Source: Streptomyces fagopyri | GTDB lineage: Bacteria; Actinomycetota; Actinomycetes; Streptomycetales; Streptomycetaceae | NCBI RefSeq assembly: GCF_009498275.1 | Contig: NZ_CP045643.1 | Location: 1,860,001-1,924,000, forward strand | DNA: 64,000 bases | Reading direction: 5' to 3' | Shown here: positions 34,728 through 43,520 of the stretch, one piece after another | Layout of the letters: each line of letters opens with the position of its first letter | Position numbering within the stretch: the stretch's first letter is position 1 | Notes under the pieces: generated by a model | Told to the model about the DNA's origin: nothing | Databases searched by the model: none | What the model saw: the letters and a program-made list of their open reading frames with translations, nothing else | Translations under genes and position numbers: made by a program

Positions 34728-35028
34728 CGTCCGGTCGCCACCCTTGCGCTCGATTGTCACCACACGTCGAGTGTGGGAACGCGCTGGTCCGGACCCGATG
34801 ACTGAACAGAAGTCAGCGACTATCGACGTTTTCTGATCGTCGACGTACGACACGGTCGACCTGACGACCGCTCCTGCCGAGGTTGTGTCTGTTTCGAGAA
34901 CTATTCGGGTTGTACGGGTTTGCCGTCGGGGTCTCCCTCCGCATCCGGGTGTCCGCGGGAGCCCGGCGGCCCAGGACGCTCCCGCCCGCGCCGATCACGC
35001 GTCGGAGGGTGCGGATAGCATCCGGCGT
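34728..35028. other. Divergent region between anti-sigma-type gene and enoyl-CoA hydratase
   Basis: 300 bases with a less GC-rich stretch (about 34800-34930) likely to hold the minus-strand promoter. Near the right end TAGCAT (35016-35021) serves the hydratase. No gene recognised. Confidence 0.4.
35016..35021 (+). promoter_or_regulatory. -10 box TAGCAT for leaderless hydratase mRNA
   Basis: TAGCAT ends seven bases before the ATG and there is no Shine-Dalgarno. Confidence 0.5.
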
Positions 35029-35793
35029 ATGGAGCCGCAGCTGCTGCACAGCGTCGCCGACGGCATCGCCACCGTCGTCATCCATCACCCCGCCAAGCGC
35101 AACGCCATGACGGCCGGGATGTGGCGGGCGCTGCCGCCCCTGCTCGACCGGCTGGCCGCCGATCCGGCCGTCCGCGCGCTGGTGCTCACCGGGGAGGGCG
35201 GGACCTTCTGCGCGGGGGCCGACATCTCGACCCTGCGGGGCTCCTCGGACGAGGCACAGGGTCTCGCCGTGCGGGCCGAGGACGCGCTCGCCGCCTTCCC
35301 CAAGCCGACGCTCGCGGCCGTCCGCGGGTACTGCGTGGGCGGCGGTTCACAGCTCGCCGCGGCCTGCGATCTGCGGTTCGCGGAGTCCGGCGCGCTGTTC
35401 GGGGTGACCCCGGCGAAGCTGGGAATCGTCTACCCGGCGTCCGCCACCCGGCGCCTGGTGTCGCTCGTGGGACCGGCGACCGCCAAGTACCTCCTGTTCT
35501 CGGGTGAGTTGATCGACGCCGGCCGCGCGCTGCGCACGGGCCTGGTGGACGAGGTGCTGCCGGGGGACGAACTCGACAAGCGGGTCGCGGAGTTCACCCT
35601 GGTACTGGCGGCACGGTCGCTGCTGACGCAGGCCGCCGCCAAGGAGTTCGCGAACGGACGGACCGACCGGGACGCCCACTGGACGGAGCAGGCGCGCGGC
35701 AGCGGCGACACCGCGGAGGGCGTCGCCGCGTTCCTGGAGCGCCGCCCGCCACGGTTCACCTGGTCCACGCCGGGTTCCGGCCCGACCACCTGA
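35029..35793 (+). CDS. Enoyl-CoA hydratase/isomerase family protein
   Basis: 254 residues, crotonase fold. The oxyanion-hole segments are FCAGADIS near 59 and RGYCVGGGSQLAAACD near 97. Catalytic glutamates of true hydratases would lie in the region reading AESGALFGVTPAKLGIVYPA; here the usual first Glu is Ser or Gln and the second is replaced, so the exact reaction (hydratase, isomerase or other) is open. ATG at 35029 is leaderless. It stands alone, outside the beta-oxidation operon to the right. Confidence 0.85.
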   Translation: MEPQLLHSVADGIATVVIHHPAKRNAMTAGMWRALPPLLDRLAADPAVRALVLTGEGGTFCAGADISTLRGSSDEAQGLAVRAEDALAAFPKPTLAAVRGYCVGGGSQLAAACDLRFAESGALFGVTPAKLGIVYPASATRRLVSLVGPATAKYLLFSGELIDAGRALRTGLVDEVLPGDELDKRVAEFTLVLAARSLLTQAAAKEFANGRTDRDAHWTEQARGSGDTAEGVAAFLERRPPRFTWSTPGSGPTT

Positions 35794-35842
35794 CGATGCA
35801 CCGACCACCTGGCGAAGAACCGGCCACCGCGGGATGGACAGG

Positions 35843-36478
35843 TCACCCCAGGATGAACCGGCTCTTCGCGCGCAGCTCCGCCACCAGGTGCGCGGGCGCC
35901 TTCCGCGGGGACCCCGCGTCGTAGGGCGGCTGCGGGTCGTACTCCGTCAGCAGCTGCACGGCCTGGGCGTGTTCGTCGCCCGCGATCCGGCCGAGCAGGT
36001 GGAGCCCCATGTCGATGCCGGAGGAGACGCCGGCCGCCGTCACGTACTTCCCGTCGAAGACCACCCGCTCCCCCGTCGGCTCGGCGCCGAACCCCTTGAG
36101 GGTGTCGAGGGCCAGCCAGTGCGAGGTGGCCCGGCGGCCGTCGAGCAGTCCGGCCGCGGCCAGGAGCAGCGAGCCGGTGCACACGGAGGTGGTCCAGGCG
36201 CTCGTGGCGTCTGCGGCCCGCAGCCAGTCCAGGAGGACCCGGTTGTCCATCTGCGGGGTCTGCCCCGGGCCGCCGGGGACCACCACGATGTCCGGGTCCG
36301 GCACCTGGTCCAGGGCACGGTCGGCGATGAGGGCCAGGTTGCCGGTCTCGTTGCGGACCGGGCCGGTGCGCTCGGCGACGAAGACGGTCTCGGCGCCGGG
36401 CAGCCGGCCGAGGGTCTCGTAGGGGCCCACCGCGTCCAGGGCGGTGAAGCGGTCGTAGAGGACGATGGCGATCTGCAT
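35843..36478 (-). CDS. DJ-1/PfpI-family protein, isonitrile-hydratase-like
   Basis: 211 residues. PGGPGQTPQ and the nucleophile elbow SVCTGSLLLAAAGLLDGRRAT place it with the InhA/isonitrile hydratase branch of the DJ-1 superfamily; the Cys of VCTG is the probable active site. Acts in the cytoplasm on an unknown substrate. ATG at 36478 follows GGGAAGGGA. Begins 17 bases after the related GlxA-type regulator, which has the same domain at its N-terminus, so the pair probably forms an operon. Confidence 0.87.
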   Translation of the reverse strand: MQIAIVLYDRFTALDAVGPYETLGRLPGAETVFVAERTGPVRNETGNLALIADRALDQVPDPDIVVVPGGPGQTPQMDNRVLLDWLRAADATSAWTTSVCTGSLLLAAAGLLDGRRATSHWLALDTLKGFGAEPTGERVVFDGKYVTAAGVSSGIDMGLHLLGRIAGDEHAQAVQLLTEYDPQPPYDAGSPRKAPAHLVAELRAKSRFILG

Positions 36479-36495
36479 CGGGGTCCCTTCCCGGT

Positions 36496-37449
36496 TCAGT
36501 GCGTGGGTGCGGGGCGGAAGCGGCGCCGGTACTCGGCCGGGGCCGCGCCGAGCGCCCGGAGGAAGGCGCGGCGCATGGCCTCCGGCGTGCCGTAGCCGCA
36601 GGCCCGGGATATCTCCGCGACGCCGTCCGGGGTGTCCTCCAGCAGGCGCCGGGCGTGTTCGAGGCGGACCCGGTCGACGTACCGGCCCGGCGTGACGCCC
36701 GTCTCGGACTGGAAGGCGCGCGCGAAGTGCCGGGGCGAGAGCCGGGCCCGGGCGGCGAGCGCCTCGACGCGGAGGTCCTCACCGGGGCGTTCGGTGATCC
36801 ACTGCTGGACCTCGCGCAGGGGTTCGCGACGGGCCGTCTGCGCGGCGAGCTGTGCGCTGAACTGGGCCTGGTTGCCCGGACGCCGCAGGAACACGACCAG
36901 ATGGCGGGCGACGGTGAGGGCGGCCTCGCGGCCGAGGTCGTCCTCGACGAGCGCGAGGGAGAGGTCGATTCCGGAGGTGACGCCCGCGGAGGTGGACACC
37001 CGGCCGTCGCGCACGTAGATGGGGTCGGGGTCGACCCGGACGGCCGGGTGGTCGCGGGCGAGCCGGTCGCAGTACGCCCAGTGGGTGGTCGCGCGGCGGC
37101 CGTCGAGCAGGCCCGCCCGGGCGAGCAGGAGGGCGCCGGTGCAGACGGAGACCAGACGGTCGGCGCGGGGTCCGTGCTCCCGCAGCCAGCCGGTGAGGCG
37201 TGGGTCGGGGCGCCGGGTGCCCCGCCCGCCCGGGACCAGCAGGGTGTGCGGGGCGGGCGCCTCGGCGAGGGTGCCGTCGGGGACGAGGGTCAGCCCGCTG
37301 GAGGTGCGGACCGGCGCGCCGTCCAGGGAGGCGGTGCGGACGCGGTACGAGCCGGCGCGGCAGGTCTCGGCGCCCGCGAAGACCTCCGTGGGACCCGTGA
37401 CGTCGAGGCTCTGCACCGCGTCGAAGAGGACGACCAGGACGGTTCGCAT
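36496..37449 (-). CDS. GlxA-family transcriptional regulator (DJ-1 plus AraC)
   Basis: 317 residues. An N-terminal DJ-1/PfpI domain (VPGGRGTR, SVCTGALLLARAGLLDGRRAT) is joined to a C-terminal AraC/XylS DNA-binding domain with two helix-turn-helix motifs (VEALAARARLSPRHFARAFQ and VAEISRACGYGTPEAMRRAF). Likely controls the downstream DJ-1 gene and itself. ATG at 37449 starts the conserved region MRTVLVVLFDAVQSLDVTG. Ligand unknown. Confidence 0.9.
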   Translation of the reverse strand: MRTVLVVLFDAVQSLDVTGPTEVFAGAETCRAGSYRVRTASLDGAPVRTSSGLTLVPDGTLAEAPAPHTLLVPGGRGTRRPDPRLTGWLREHGPRADRLVSVCTGALLLARAGLLDGRRATTHWAYCDRLARDHPAVRVDPDPIYVRDGRVSTSAGVTSGIDLSLALVEDDLGREAALTVARHLVVFLRRPGNQAQFSAQLAAQTARREPLREVQQWITERPGEDLRVEALAARARLSPRHFARAFQSETGVTPGRYVDRVRLEHARRLLEDTPDGVAEISRACGYGTPEAMRRAFLRALGAAPAEYRRRFRPAPTH

Positions 37450-37574
37450 GTCCTCGATTCTCGGCGGGGCCGGCGACGGCCGCAAGGACGGGCATCCCAC
37501 CTTTCCTGCCACGGTCGCACAAGTCCCCGCGCCCACCCGTTCCCCGCGTACTGACCAGTCGGTAACCTGCGGTC

Positions 37575-38441
37575 ATGACCACTCCTCTGCCCGAGCGCGC
37601 CGGACGGCGCTGCCACAACGTCCTCAATCCGCTGCACTCGACCCACTACTTCTCGCCGGACCTCGGCCGTGAGCTCGCCGCGGTCGGCATCGACGACAGC
37701 CGGGGCGCGTACTTCGCGGTGCGGGCCGCGGCCATGGGGCCGGTGGGCCCGGGCACGGTGACCGCGACCTTCTACAACTTCCGCCACGAACTGGTGGCCC
37801 GGCACGTGCCCGAGGTGTGGGAGAAGGCCTCCCCCGAGACCGTTCTCGCGGCACGCTCGCGCGCCGTCGACGCGACGCTGCGCCGACTGCTCGGCGAGGA
37901 CGTGCTCGCCTCCAAGGAGCTGGCCGAGGCGGCCGAGCTGGCACTGCGCGCGGCCGAGGCCTGCACCAGGACCGCGCGTCCGCTCTACGCGGCGCACGCG
38001 GACCTGCCCGTTCCCGACGCGCCGCACCTCGCGCTCTGGCACGGCGCCACGCTGCTGCGCGAGCACCGCGGCGACGGTCACCTCACGGTGCTGCTCGCGG
38101 CGGAACTCGATCCGGTCGAGGCCCTGGTGAGCCACACCGCGACCGGCAAGGGCATGGCTCCGAAGTGGGCACTGGGCACCCGCGGCTGGTCGCGTACCGA
38201 CTGGGAGGCGGCGGTGGAGCGGCTGCGCGAGCGCGGACTGCTGGACGCGGAGGGCGAGTTGACGCAGGCCGGCGTCGCGTTGCGCCAGGACGTCGAGGCC
38301 CGGACGGATCAGCTGGACCGCGCCCCGTACGAACATCTGGGCGCCGCGGGCGTGGAGCGGCTCAGCGAGCTCGCGAAGGGACTGCTGATGACGGCGCTCG
38401 CGGCCGGAGCGTTCCCCGAGGGCATGACCGGCAAGGGCTGA
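37575..38441 (+). CDS. SCO6745-family protein
   Basis: 288 residues matching what I recall as the streptomycete SCO6745 family: [19 protein letters not shown] at the N-terminus, a helical middle part, and a winged-helix-like C-terminal portion ([36 protein letters not shown]). A DNA- or RNA-binding role is possible but unproven. ATG at 37575 is 13 bases after GGTAAC; no ribosome site is obvious. It is divergent from the GlxA regulator, 125 bases away. Confidence 0.75.
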   Translation: MTTPLPERAGRRCHNVLNPLHSTHYFSPDLGRELAAVGIDDSRGAYFAVRAAAMGPVGPGTVTATFYNFRHELVARHVPEVWEKASPETVLAARSRAVDATLRRLLGEDVLASKELAEAAELALRAAEACTRTARPLYAAHADLPVPDAPHLALWHGATLLREHRGDGHLTVLLAAELDPVEALVSHTATGKGMAPKWALGTRGWSRTDWEAAVERLRERGLLDAEGELTQAGVALRQDVEARTDQLDRAPYEHLGAAGVERLSELAKGLLMTALAAGAFPEGMTGKG

Positions 38442-38529
38442 CACCGCCGATCGGCGCCCTGACCCCCCGATGTCGGTGTCACCTGCCACAATTGCCGCGC
38501 AACCTCAGTGGAGAAGGCGGTACGGGATC

Positions 38530-40929
38530 GTGACGACACCCCTCGTAGGGTCCATCGAAAGCAGGATCGCCGAGGAGCTCGGCGTACGGGAACGGCAGGT
38601 CAAGTCCGCCGTCGACTTGCTCGACGGCGGTTCGACGGTGCCCTTCATCGCCCGCTACCGCAAGGAAGCGACCGAGATGCTCGACGATGCGCAGCTGCGC
38701 ACCCTCGAGGAGCGGCTGCGCTATCTGCGGGAGCTGGAGGACCGGCGCACGGCGATCCTCGAATCGGTGCGCGAGCAGGGCAAGCTCACCGAGGAGGTCG
38801 AGGCCCGGATCCGGGGCGCGGAGACCAAGGCGCGCCTGGAGGACATCTATCTGCCGTTCAAGCCGAAGCGGCGCACGAAGGCGCAGATCGCGCGCGAGGC
38901 GGGTCTGGAGCCGCTGGCCGTGGGCCTGCTCGACGACCCGTCGGTCGACCCCGTCGCCGCGGCGACGGCCTTCGTCGACGCGGACAAGGGCGTCGCCGAC
39001 CCGCAGGCGGCGCTCGACGGCGCCCGCTCGATCCTCACCGAGCGGTTCTCGGAGGACGCCGACCTGATCGGCGAGCTGCGGGAGCGCATGTGGGTGCGTG
39101 GACGCCTGGCGGCCAAGGTGCGGGACGGGAAGGAGGAGGCGGGCGCCAAGTTCGCCGACTACTTCGACTTCGCCGAGCCCTTCAAGGAGCTGCCCTCGCA
39201 CCGCGTCCTCGCCATGCTGCGCGGCGAGAAGGAGGAGGTCCTCGACCTCGTCCTGGAGCCCGAGGAGCCCGCCGAGTCCCCGTCGGCCCCTTCGTCGTAC
39301 GAGGGGATCGTCGCCCACCGTTTCGGGATCGCCGACCGCGGCCGTCCCGCCGACAAGTGGCTGAAGGACACGGTCCGCTGGGCCTGGCGGACCCGCCTGC
39401 TCGTGCACCTCGGCATCGACCTGCGGCTGCGGCTGCGCACCGCCGCCGAGGACGAGGCGGTCGACGTCTTCGCGGCGAACCTGCGGGACCTGCTGCTGGC
39501 CGCTCCGGCCGGCACGCGCGCGACGCTGGGGCTGGACCCCGGATTCCGCACCGGCGTGAAGGTCGCCGTGGTCGACGCGACCGGCAAGGTCGTCGCCACG
39601 GACGTCATCCACCCCCATGTGCCGGCGAACAAGTGGGACGAGGCCGTCGCCAAGCTCGCCCGCCTCGCCAAGGAGCACACGGTCGACCTGATCGCGATCG
39701 GCAACGGCACGGCGTCCCGCGAGACCGACAAGCTCGCCGGTGAGCTGATCACCAAGCACCCCGAGCTGGGGCTCACCAAGGTGATGGTCTCCGAGGCCGG
39801 GGCGTCGGTGTACTCCGCGTCCGCGTTCGCCTCGCAGGAGCTGCCCGACATGGACGTGTCGCTGCGCGGCGCCGTCTCCATCGCGCGCCGGCTCCAGGAC
39901 CCGCTGGCCGAGCTGGTGAAGATCGACCCGAAGTCCATCGGTGTCGGGCAGTACCAGCACGACCTGTCCGAGGTGAAGCTCTCCCGCTCCCTGGACGCGG
40001 TCGTGGAGGACTGCGTGAACGGCGTGGGCGTGGACGTGAACACGGCCTCCGCCCCGCTGCTCTCCCGGGTCTCCGGCATCACCTCCGGACTCGCCGAGAA
40101 CATCGTGGCGCACCGCGACGCCAACGGCCCCTTCCGCTCCCGTACGTCCCTCAAGAACGTGGCCCGGCTCGGCCCGAAGGCGTACGAGCAGTGCGCGGGC
40201 TTCCTGCGGATCCGGGACGGGGACGACCCGCTGGACGCGTCCAGCGTGCACCCCGAGGCGTACCCCGTGGTGCGGCGGATGGTGAAGTCGGCGGACAGCG
40301 GGGTCGCGACCCTGATCGGCAACACCGGTGTGCTGCGCTCGCTCAGGCCGGCCGACTTCGTGGACGAGACGTTCGGTCTGCCGACCGTCTCGGACATCCT
40401 GAAGGAGCTGGAGAAGCCGGGCCGTGACCCGCGGCCCGCGTTCAAGACGGCCACCTTCAAGGAGGGTGTCGAGAAGATCTCCGACCTGGTGTCCGGCATG
40501 GTGCTCGAAGGGGTCGTCACGAATGTGGCCGCCTTCGGCGCCTTCGTGGACATCGGCGTCCACCAGGACGGTCTGGTGCACGTCTCGGCGATGTCCAGGA
40601 CGTTCGTGAAGGATCCGCGGGACGTCGCGAAGCCGGGTGACATCGTCAAGGTGAAGGTGCTCGACATCGACATCCCGCGCAAGCGGATCTCGTTGACGCT
40701 GCGCCTCGACGACGAGGCGGCCGCGTCGGACCAGCAGGGCGGGGGCGAGCGTCCGCAGCGGGGCGGACGGCCTCCGCAGCAGCGCCAGCAGCAGCGTCAG
40801 CCGCGGGGCGGGGCCGGCGGTGGCGGTGGTGGTGGTTCGCGGCAGGCCGCTCCGCCGCCGGCCAACAGCGCGATGGCCGACGCGCTGCGGCGCGCCGGGC
40901 TGGTGGACCCGAAGAAGGGCCGTCGCTGA
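38530..40929 (+). CDS. Tex-family S1 RNA-binding transcription factor
   Basis: 799 residues, full-length Tex. N-terminal helical domain ([16 protein letters not shown]), YqgF/RuvC-like domain ([16 protein letters not shown]), helix-hairpin-helix repeats ([19 protein letters not shown] and [12 protein letters not shown]), and a C-terminal S1 domain ([20 protein letters not shown]). Tex binds RNA and RNA polymerase and helps rescue stalled elongation. The 60-residue tail is Gln/Arg/Gly-rich. GTG at 38530 was chosen as the start of the conserved region. Terminated by a hairpin. Confidence 0.93.
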   Translation: MTTPLVGSIESRIAEELGVRERQVKSAVDLLDGGSTVPFIARYRKEATEMLDDAQLRTLEERLRYLRELEDRRTAILESVREQGKLTEEVEARIRGAETKARLEDIYLPFKPKRRTKAQIAREAGLEPLAVGLLDDPSVDPVAAATAFVDADKGVADPQAALDGARSILTERFSEDADLIGELRERMWVRGRLAAKVRDGKEEAGAKFADYFDFAEPFKELPSHRVLAMLRGEKEEVLDLVLEPEEPAESPSAPSSYEGIVAHRFGIADRGRPADKWLKDTVRWAWRTRLLVHLGIDLRLRLRTAAEDEAVDVFAANLRDLLLAAPAGTRATLGLDPGFRTGVKVAVVDATGKVVATDVIHPHVPANKWDEAVAKLARLAKEHTVDLIAIGNGTASRETDKLAGELITKHPELGLTKVMVSEAGASVYSASAFASQELPDMDVSLRGAVSIARRLQDPLAELVKIDPKSIGVGQYQHDLSEVKLSRSLDAVVEDCVNGVGVDVNTASAPLLSRVSGITSGLAENIVAHRDANGPFRSRTSLKNVARLGPKAYEQCAGFLRIRDGDDPLDASSVHPEAYPVVRRMVKSADSGVATLIGNTGVLRSLRPADFVDETFGLPTVSDILKELEKPGRDPRPAFKTATFKEGVEKISDLVSGMVLEGVVTNVAAFGAFVDIGVHQDGLVHVSAMSRTFVKDPRDVAKPGDIVKVKVLDIDIPRKRISLTLRLDDEAAASDQQGGGERPQRGGRPPQQRQQQRQPRGGAGGGGGGGSRQAAPPPANSAMADALRRAGLVDPKKGRR

Positions 40930-40950
40930 CCCGCGGCTGAGCGGTGACCG

Positions 40951-40992
40951 GTCGCGGTGCCCCGGGCCCCGGAAGGGGCGGGGCACCGCGAC
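40951..40992 (+). terminator. Terminator of tex
   Basis: Perfect 14-bp stem (40951-40964 with 40979-40992); the loop holds a second small hairpin (GCCCC/GGGGC) that competes with it. Confidence 0.82.
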
Positions 40993-41427
40993 CACGCTCC
41001 TGAAGTGACCGCGTGGTCGGCCGGCGTGGCCCTACCCGGGAAGCCGCCGGGAGCAAGGGTCCGAGACCTCGCGGGTCGTGTTCCGAGACCTCTTGGGTCA
41101 TGTCCGGCGCCCGCCTTCTCCGCGGGCGTGCGGGTGCGCGGTTGCGCGCGCGTGCCGTCGGGACGGTTTCGCCGGTTTCCCAGCCGTACTGGATCTCCTA
41201 CGAGCGCGACACCATCGGCGGGTTCGTGACCCGGGCGGCGGTGCCTGAGCGGCGCGAAGGCCTCGGGCACCCTCTCGCTCGACCCGCGGCACCACGGCGA
41301 GGGCACCGGACGGGGACGGCGGGCGCGTGCGTCTCCCGTCCGGTGACCACCACGGCGATCAGGGGTTCGACGTCGCGGGTCACGCCATGGACCCCCACGA
41401 CGGCGCGGCGGCCGGCCACGCCCTGGA
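40993..41427. other. Convergent intergenic region, no convincing gene
   Basis: 430 bases between the ends of tex and the ABC-F gene. Reading frames exist but show no domain. It holds a 22-bp direct repeat (41060-41103). A C-terminal-like string on the minus strand beyond the ABC-F stop was not convincing as coding. Confidence 0.4.
41060..41103. repeat. Two adjacent 22-bp repeats containing GACCTCNNGGGTC
   Basis: The 22-mer TCCGAGACCTC..GGGTC.TGT occurs at 41060-41081 and again immediately at 41082-41103, with 19 of 22 positions equal. Each copy includes an imperfect palindrome GACC-5-GGTC. Confidence 0.85.
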
Positions 41428-43068
41428 TCAGCGCTCCGTCACCTTGCCCGCCGCCACTTCCAGGCGGCGCGTGGTGCGGACGGCGTCGAGCATCCGGCGG
41501 TCGTGGGTCACCAGCAGCAGCGTGCCCTCGTACGTGTCGAGGGCCGACTCCAGCTGTTCGATCGCGGGCAGGTCGAGGTGGTTGGTCGGCTCGTCGAGGA
41601 CGAGGAGGTTGACCCCGCGGCCCTGGAGCAGGGCCAGCGCCGACCGGGTGCGCTCGCCCGGGGACAGGCTCGTGGCGGGGCGCAGCACGTGCTCCGCCTT
41701 CAGGCCGAACTTGGCCAGCAGGGTGCGGACTTCGGCCGGTTCGGTGTCGGGGACGGCCGCACAGAACGCGTCGAGCAGGGACTCCGGGCCGTGGAAGAGC
41801 TTGCGGGCCTGGTCGACCTCGCCGACGATCACGCCGGAGCCGAGCGTGGCGTGCCCGGCGTCCAGCGGGACGCGGCCGAGCAGGGCGCCGAGCAGGGTCG
41901 ATTTGCCCGCGCCGTTGGCGCCCGTGACGGCCACCCGGTCCGCCCAGTCGATCTGGAGGGTGGCGGGTCCGAAGGTGAAGTCGCCGCGCCGTACCTCGGC
42001 GTCCCGCAGGGTGGCGACGACCGCTCCGGAGCGCGGCGCGGCCGCGATCTCCATCCGCAGCTCCCACTCCTTGCGCGGCTCGTCGACGACGTCGAGCCGT
42101 TCGATCATGCGCTGGGTCTGCCGGGCTTTGGCGGCCTGCTTCTCGCTGGCCTCGCTGCGGAACTTGCGGCCGATCTTGTCGTTGTCGTTGTTCGCCTTCC
42201 GGCGGGCGTTCTTCACGCCCTTGTCCATCCAGGAGCGCTGCATCTGGGCGCGTCCTTCGAGGGCGGACCGCTTGTCCGCGTACTCGTCGTAGTCCTCGCG
42301 GGCGTGCCGGCGGGCGGTGTCACGCTCCTCCAGGTACGCCTCGTAGCCACCGCCGTACAGCGTGATCTGCTGCTGCGCGAGGTCGAGTTCGAGCACCTTG
42401 GTGACCGTGCGGGTGAGGAACTCGCGGTCGTGGCTGACGACGACGGTGCCCGCGCGCAGGCCGGAGACGAACCGTTCGAGCCGCTCCAGTCCGTCCAGGT
42501 CGAGGTCGTTGGTGGGCTCGTCGAGCAGGAAGACGTCGTAGCGGGACAGCAGCAGCGAGGCCAGACCCGCGCGGGCGGCCTGCCCGCCGGACAGGCCCGT
42601 CATCGGCTGGTCCAGGTCGACTGCGAGTCCGAGGGAGTCGGTGACCTCCTCCGCCCGTTCGTCGAGGTCGGCGCCGCCGAGGCCGAGCCACCGCTCCAGG
42701 CTCTCCGCGTAGGCGTCGTCCGCGCCCGGCGTGCCGTCGACGAGCCCCTGCGTCGCCTCGTCCATCACCCGCTGGGCCTCGGCGACGCCGGTGCGTCGCG
42801 CGAGGAACGCCCGTACGGTCTCGCCGTCCCGGCGCTCCGGCTCCTGCGGCAGGTGCCCGACCGCCGCGGAGGGCGGGGAGAGCCGCAGCTCCCCATGCTC
42901 GGGGGTGAGCAGCCCGGCGAGCAGCCGCAGCAGCGTGGACTTGCCCGCGCCGTTGGCACCGACGAGCCCGATCACATCGCCGGGCGCGACGACGAGGTCG
43001 AGCCCGGTGAAGAGCGAGCGGTCGCCGTGTCCGGCGGCGAGGTTCTTGGCGACGAGAGTGGCAGTCAT
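41428..43068 (-). CDS. ABC-F family ATPase (ribosome-associated)
   Basis: 546 residues, two ABC domains and no membrane segments. Walker A GANGAGKST occurs twice; signature 1 is LSGGQAARAG with LLDEPTNDLD; signature 2 is the weaker LSPGERTRSA with LVLDEPTNHLD. The charged linker (about 240-320, rich in Arg/Lys/Glu) is the P-site interaction motif of ABC-F proteins. Members act on the ribosome, some giving resistance to macrolides, lincosamides or streptogramins; whether this one does is unknown. ATG at 43068 has a TAGGAT box ten bases upstream rather than a ribosome site. Confidence 0.9.
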   Translation of the reverse strand: MTATLVAKNLAAGHGDRSLFTGLDLVVAPGDVIGLVGANGAGKSTLLRLLAGLLTPEHGELRLSPPSAAVGHLPQEPERRDGETVRAFLARRTGVAEAQRVMDEATQGLVDGTPGADDAYAESLERWLGLGGADLDERAEEVTDSLGLAVDLDQPMTGLSGGQAARAGLASLLLSRYDVFLLDEPTNDLDLDGLERLERFVSGLRAGTVVVSHDREFLTRTVTKVLELDLAQQQITLYGGGYEAYLEERDTARRHAREDYDEYADKRSALEGRAQMQRSWMDKGVKNARRKANNDNDKIGRKFRSEASEKQAAKARQTQRMIERLDVVDEPRKEWELRMEIAAAPRSGAVVATLRDAEVRRGDFTFGPATLQIDWADRVAVTGANGAGKSTLLGALLGRVPLDAGHATLGSGVIVGEVDQARKLFHGPESLLDAFCAAVPDTEPAEVRTLLAKFGLKAEHVLRPATSLSPGERTRSALALLQGRGVNLLVLDEPTNHLDLPAIEQLESALDTYEGTLLLVTHDRRMLDAVRTTRRLEVAAGKVTER

Positions 43069-43078
43069 CAGGAGGCCG

Positions 43079-43084
43079 ATCCTA
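43079..43084 (-). promoter_or_regulatory. -10 box TAGGAT upstream of the ABC-F gene
   Basis: TAGGAT on the minus strand, ten bases before the ATG with no Shine-Dalgarno, consistent with a leaderless or very short leader. Confidence 0.4.
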
Positions 43085-43508
43085 ACGGCCCGGCCGGCCG
43101 GGCCAGGACCCCGGATTTCTCTCCGCCACCGGCCCGCACGCACGGGTGGGCCGCGCTCACCGCCACGCGTCTCCGCGCCCCTGCCTCCGCACCCGCCCCG
43201 CTCCCGCCCTCGCGGGCCCGCCACCCCGGGCTCCGCACCGCCCCGCTCGCGCCCTCGCGGGCCCGCCACCCCGGGCTCCGTGCTCCCGGCGCCCTCGCCC
43301 CGCGCGGGCGCGCCCGCCACCCTCGCCCTCGCCCGTCCCGCTCCCGCTCCCGCTCCCGCCGTCGCGGGTCTCCCGCTCCCGGCGCCGTGCGTCCGGCAGC
43401 TCGCCGCAGGTCCGTCGCGGTGCCGTGCGTCCATCGCGTTCACGTTCGGACGCGTGCCGTGCGGGTCCCCGGGCAGGGAGTGAGGTGAGCACGGCACGAC
43501 CCGTCCGC
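43085..43508. other. Low-complexity GC-rich divergent region
   Basis: 420 bases between the divergent ABC-F and oxidase genes. Strongly C-biased on the plus strand, built of CGCTCCCG- and CCTCGCGGGCC-like units. Its translations are Gly/Arg or Pro/Ala repeats and not considered genes. Contains the tandem repeat at 43195-43284. Confidence 0.45.
43195..43284. repeat. Two 45-bp tandem repeats
   Basis: A 45-bp unit beginning GCCCCGCTC and containing GCCCTCGCGGGCCCGCCACC occurs at 43195-43239 and 43240-43284, nearly identical except for a C/G change and the last bases. Shorter CGCTCC repeats continue to about 43380. Confidence 0.85.
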
Positions 43509-43514
43509 TAGCGT
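43509..43514 (+). promoter_or_regulatory. -10 box TAGCGT for leaderless oxidase mRNA
   Basis: TAGCGT ends six bases before the GTG; no Shine-Dalgarno. Confidence 0.55.
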
Positions 43515-43520
43515 CCCCGC

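Noticed and set aside
41013..41612. Plus-strand frame after tex
   Set aside because: Contains a short protein-like stretch but no domain; runs into the ABC-F gene and is probably chance.
43146..43511. Pro/Arg- or Gly/Arg-rich frames in the ABC-F/oxidase gap
   Set aside because: Products of tandem DNA repeats, not conserved-looking proteins.
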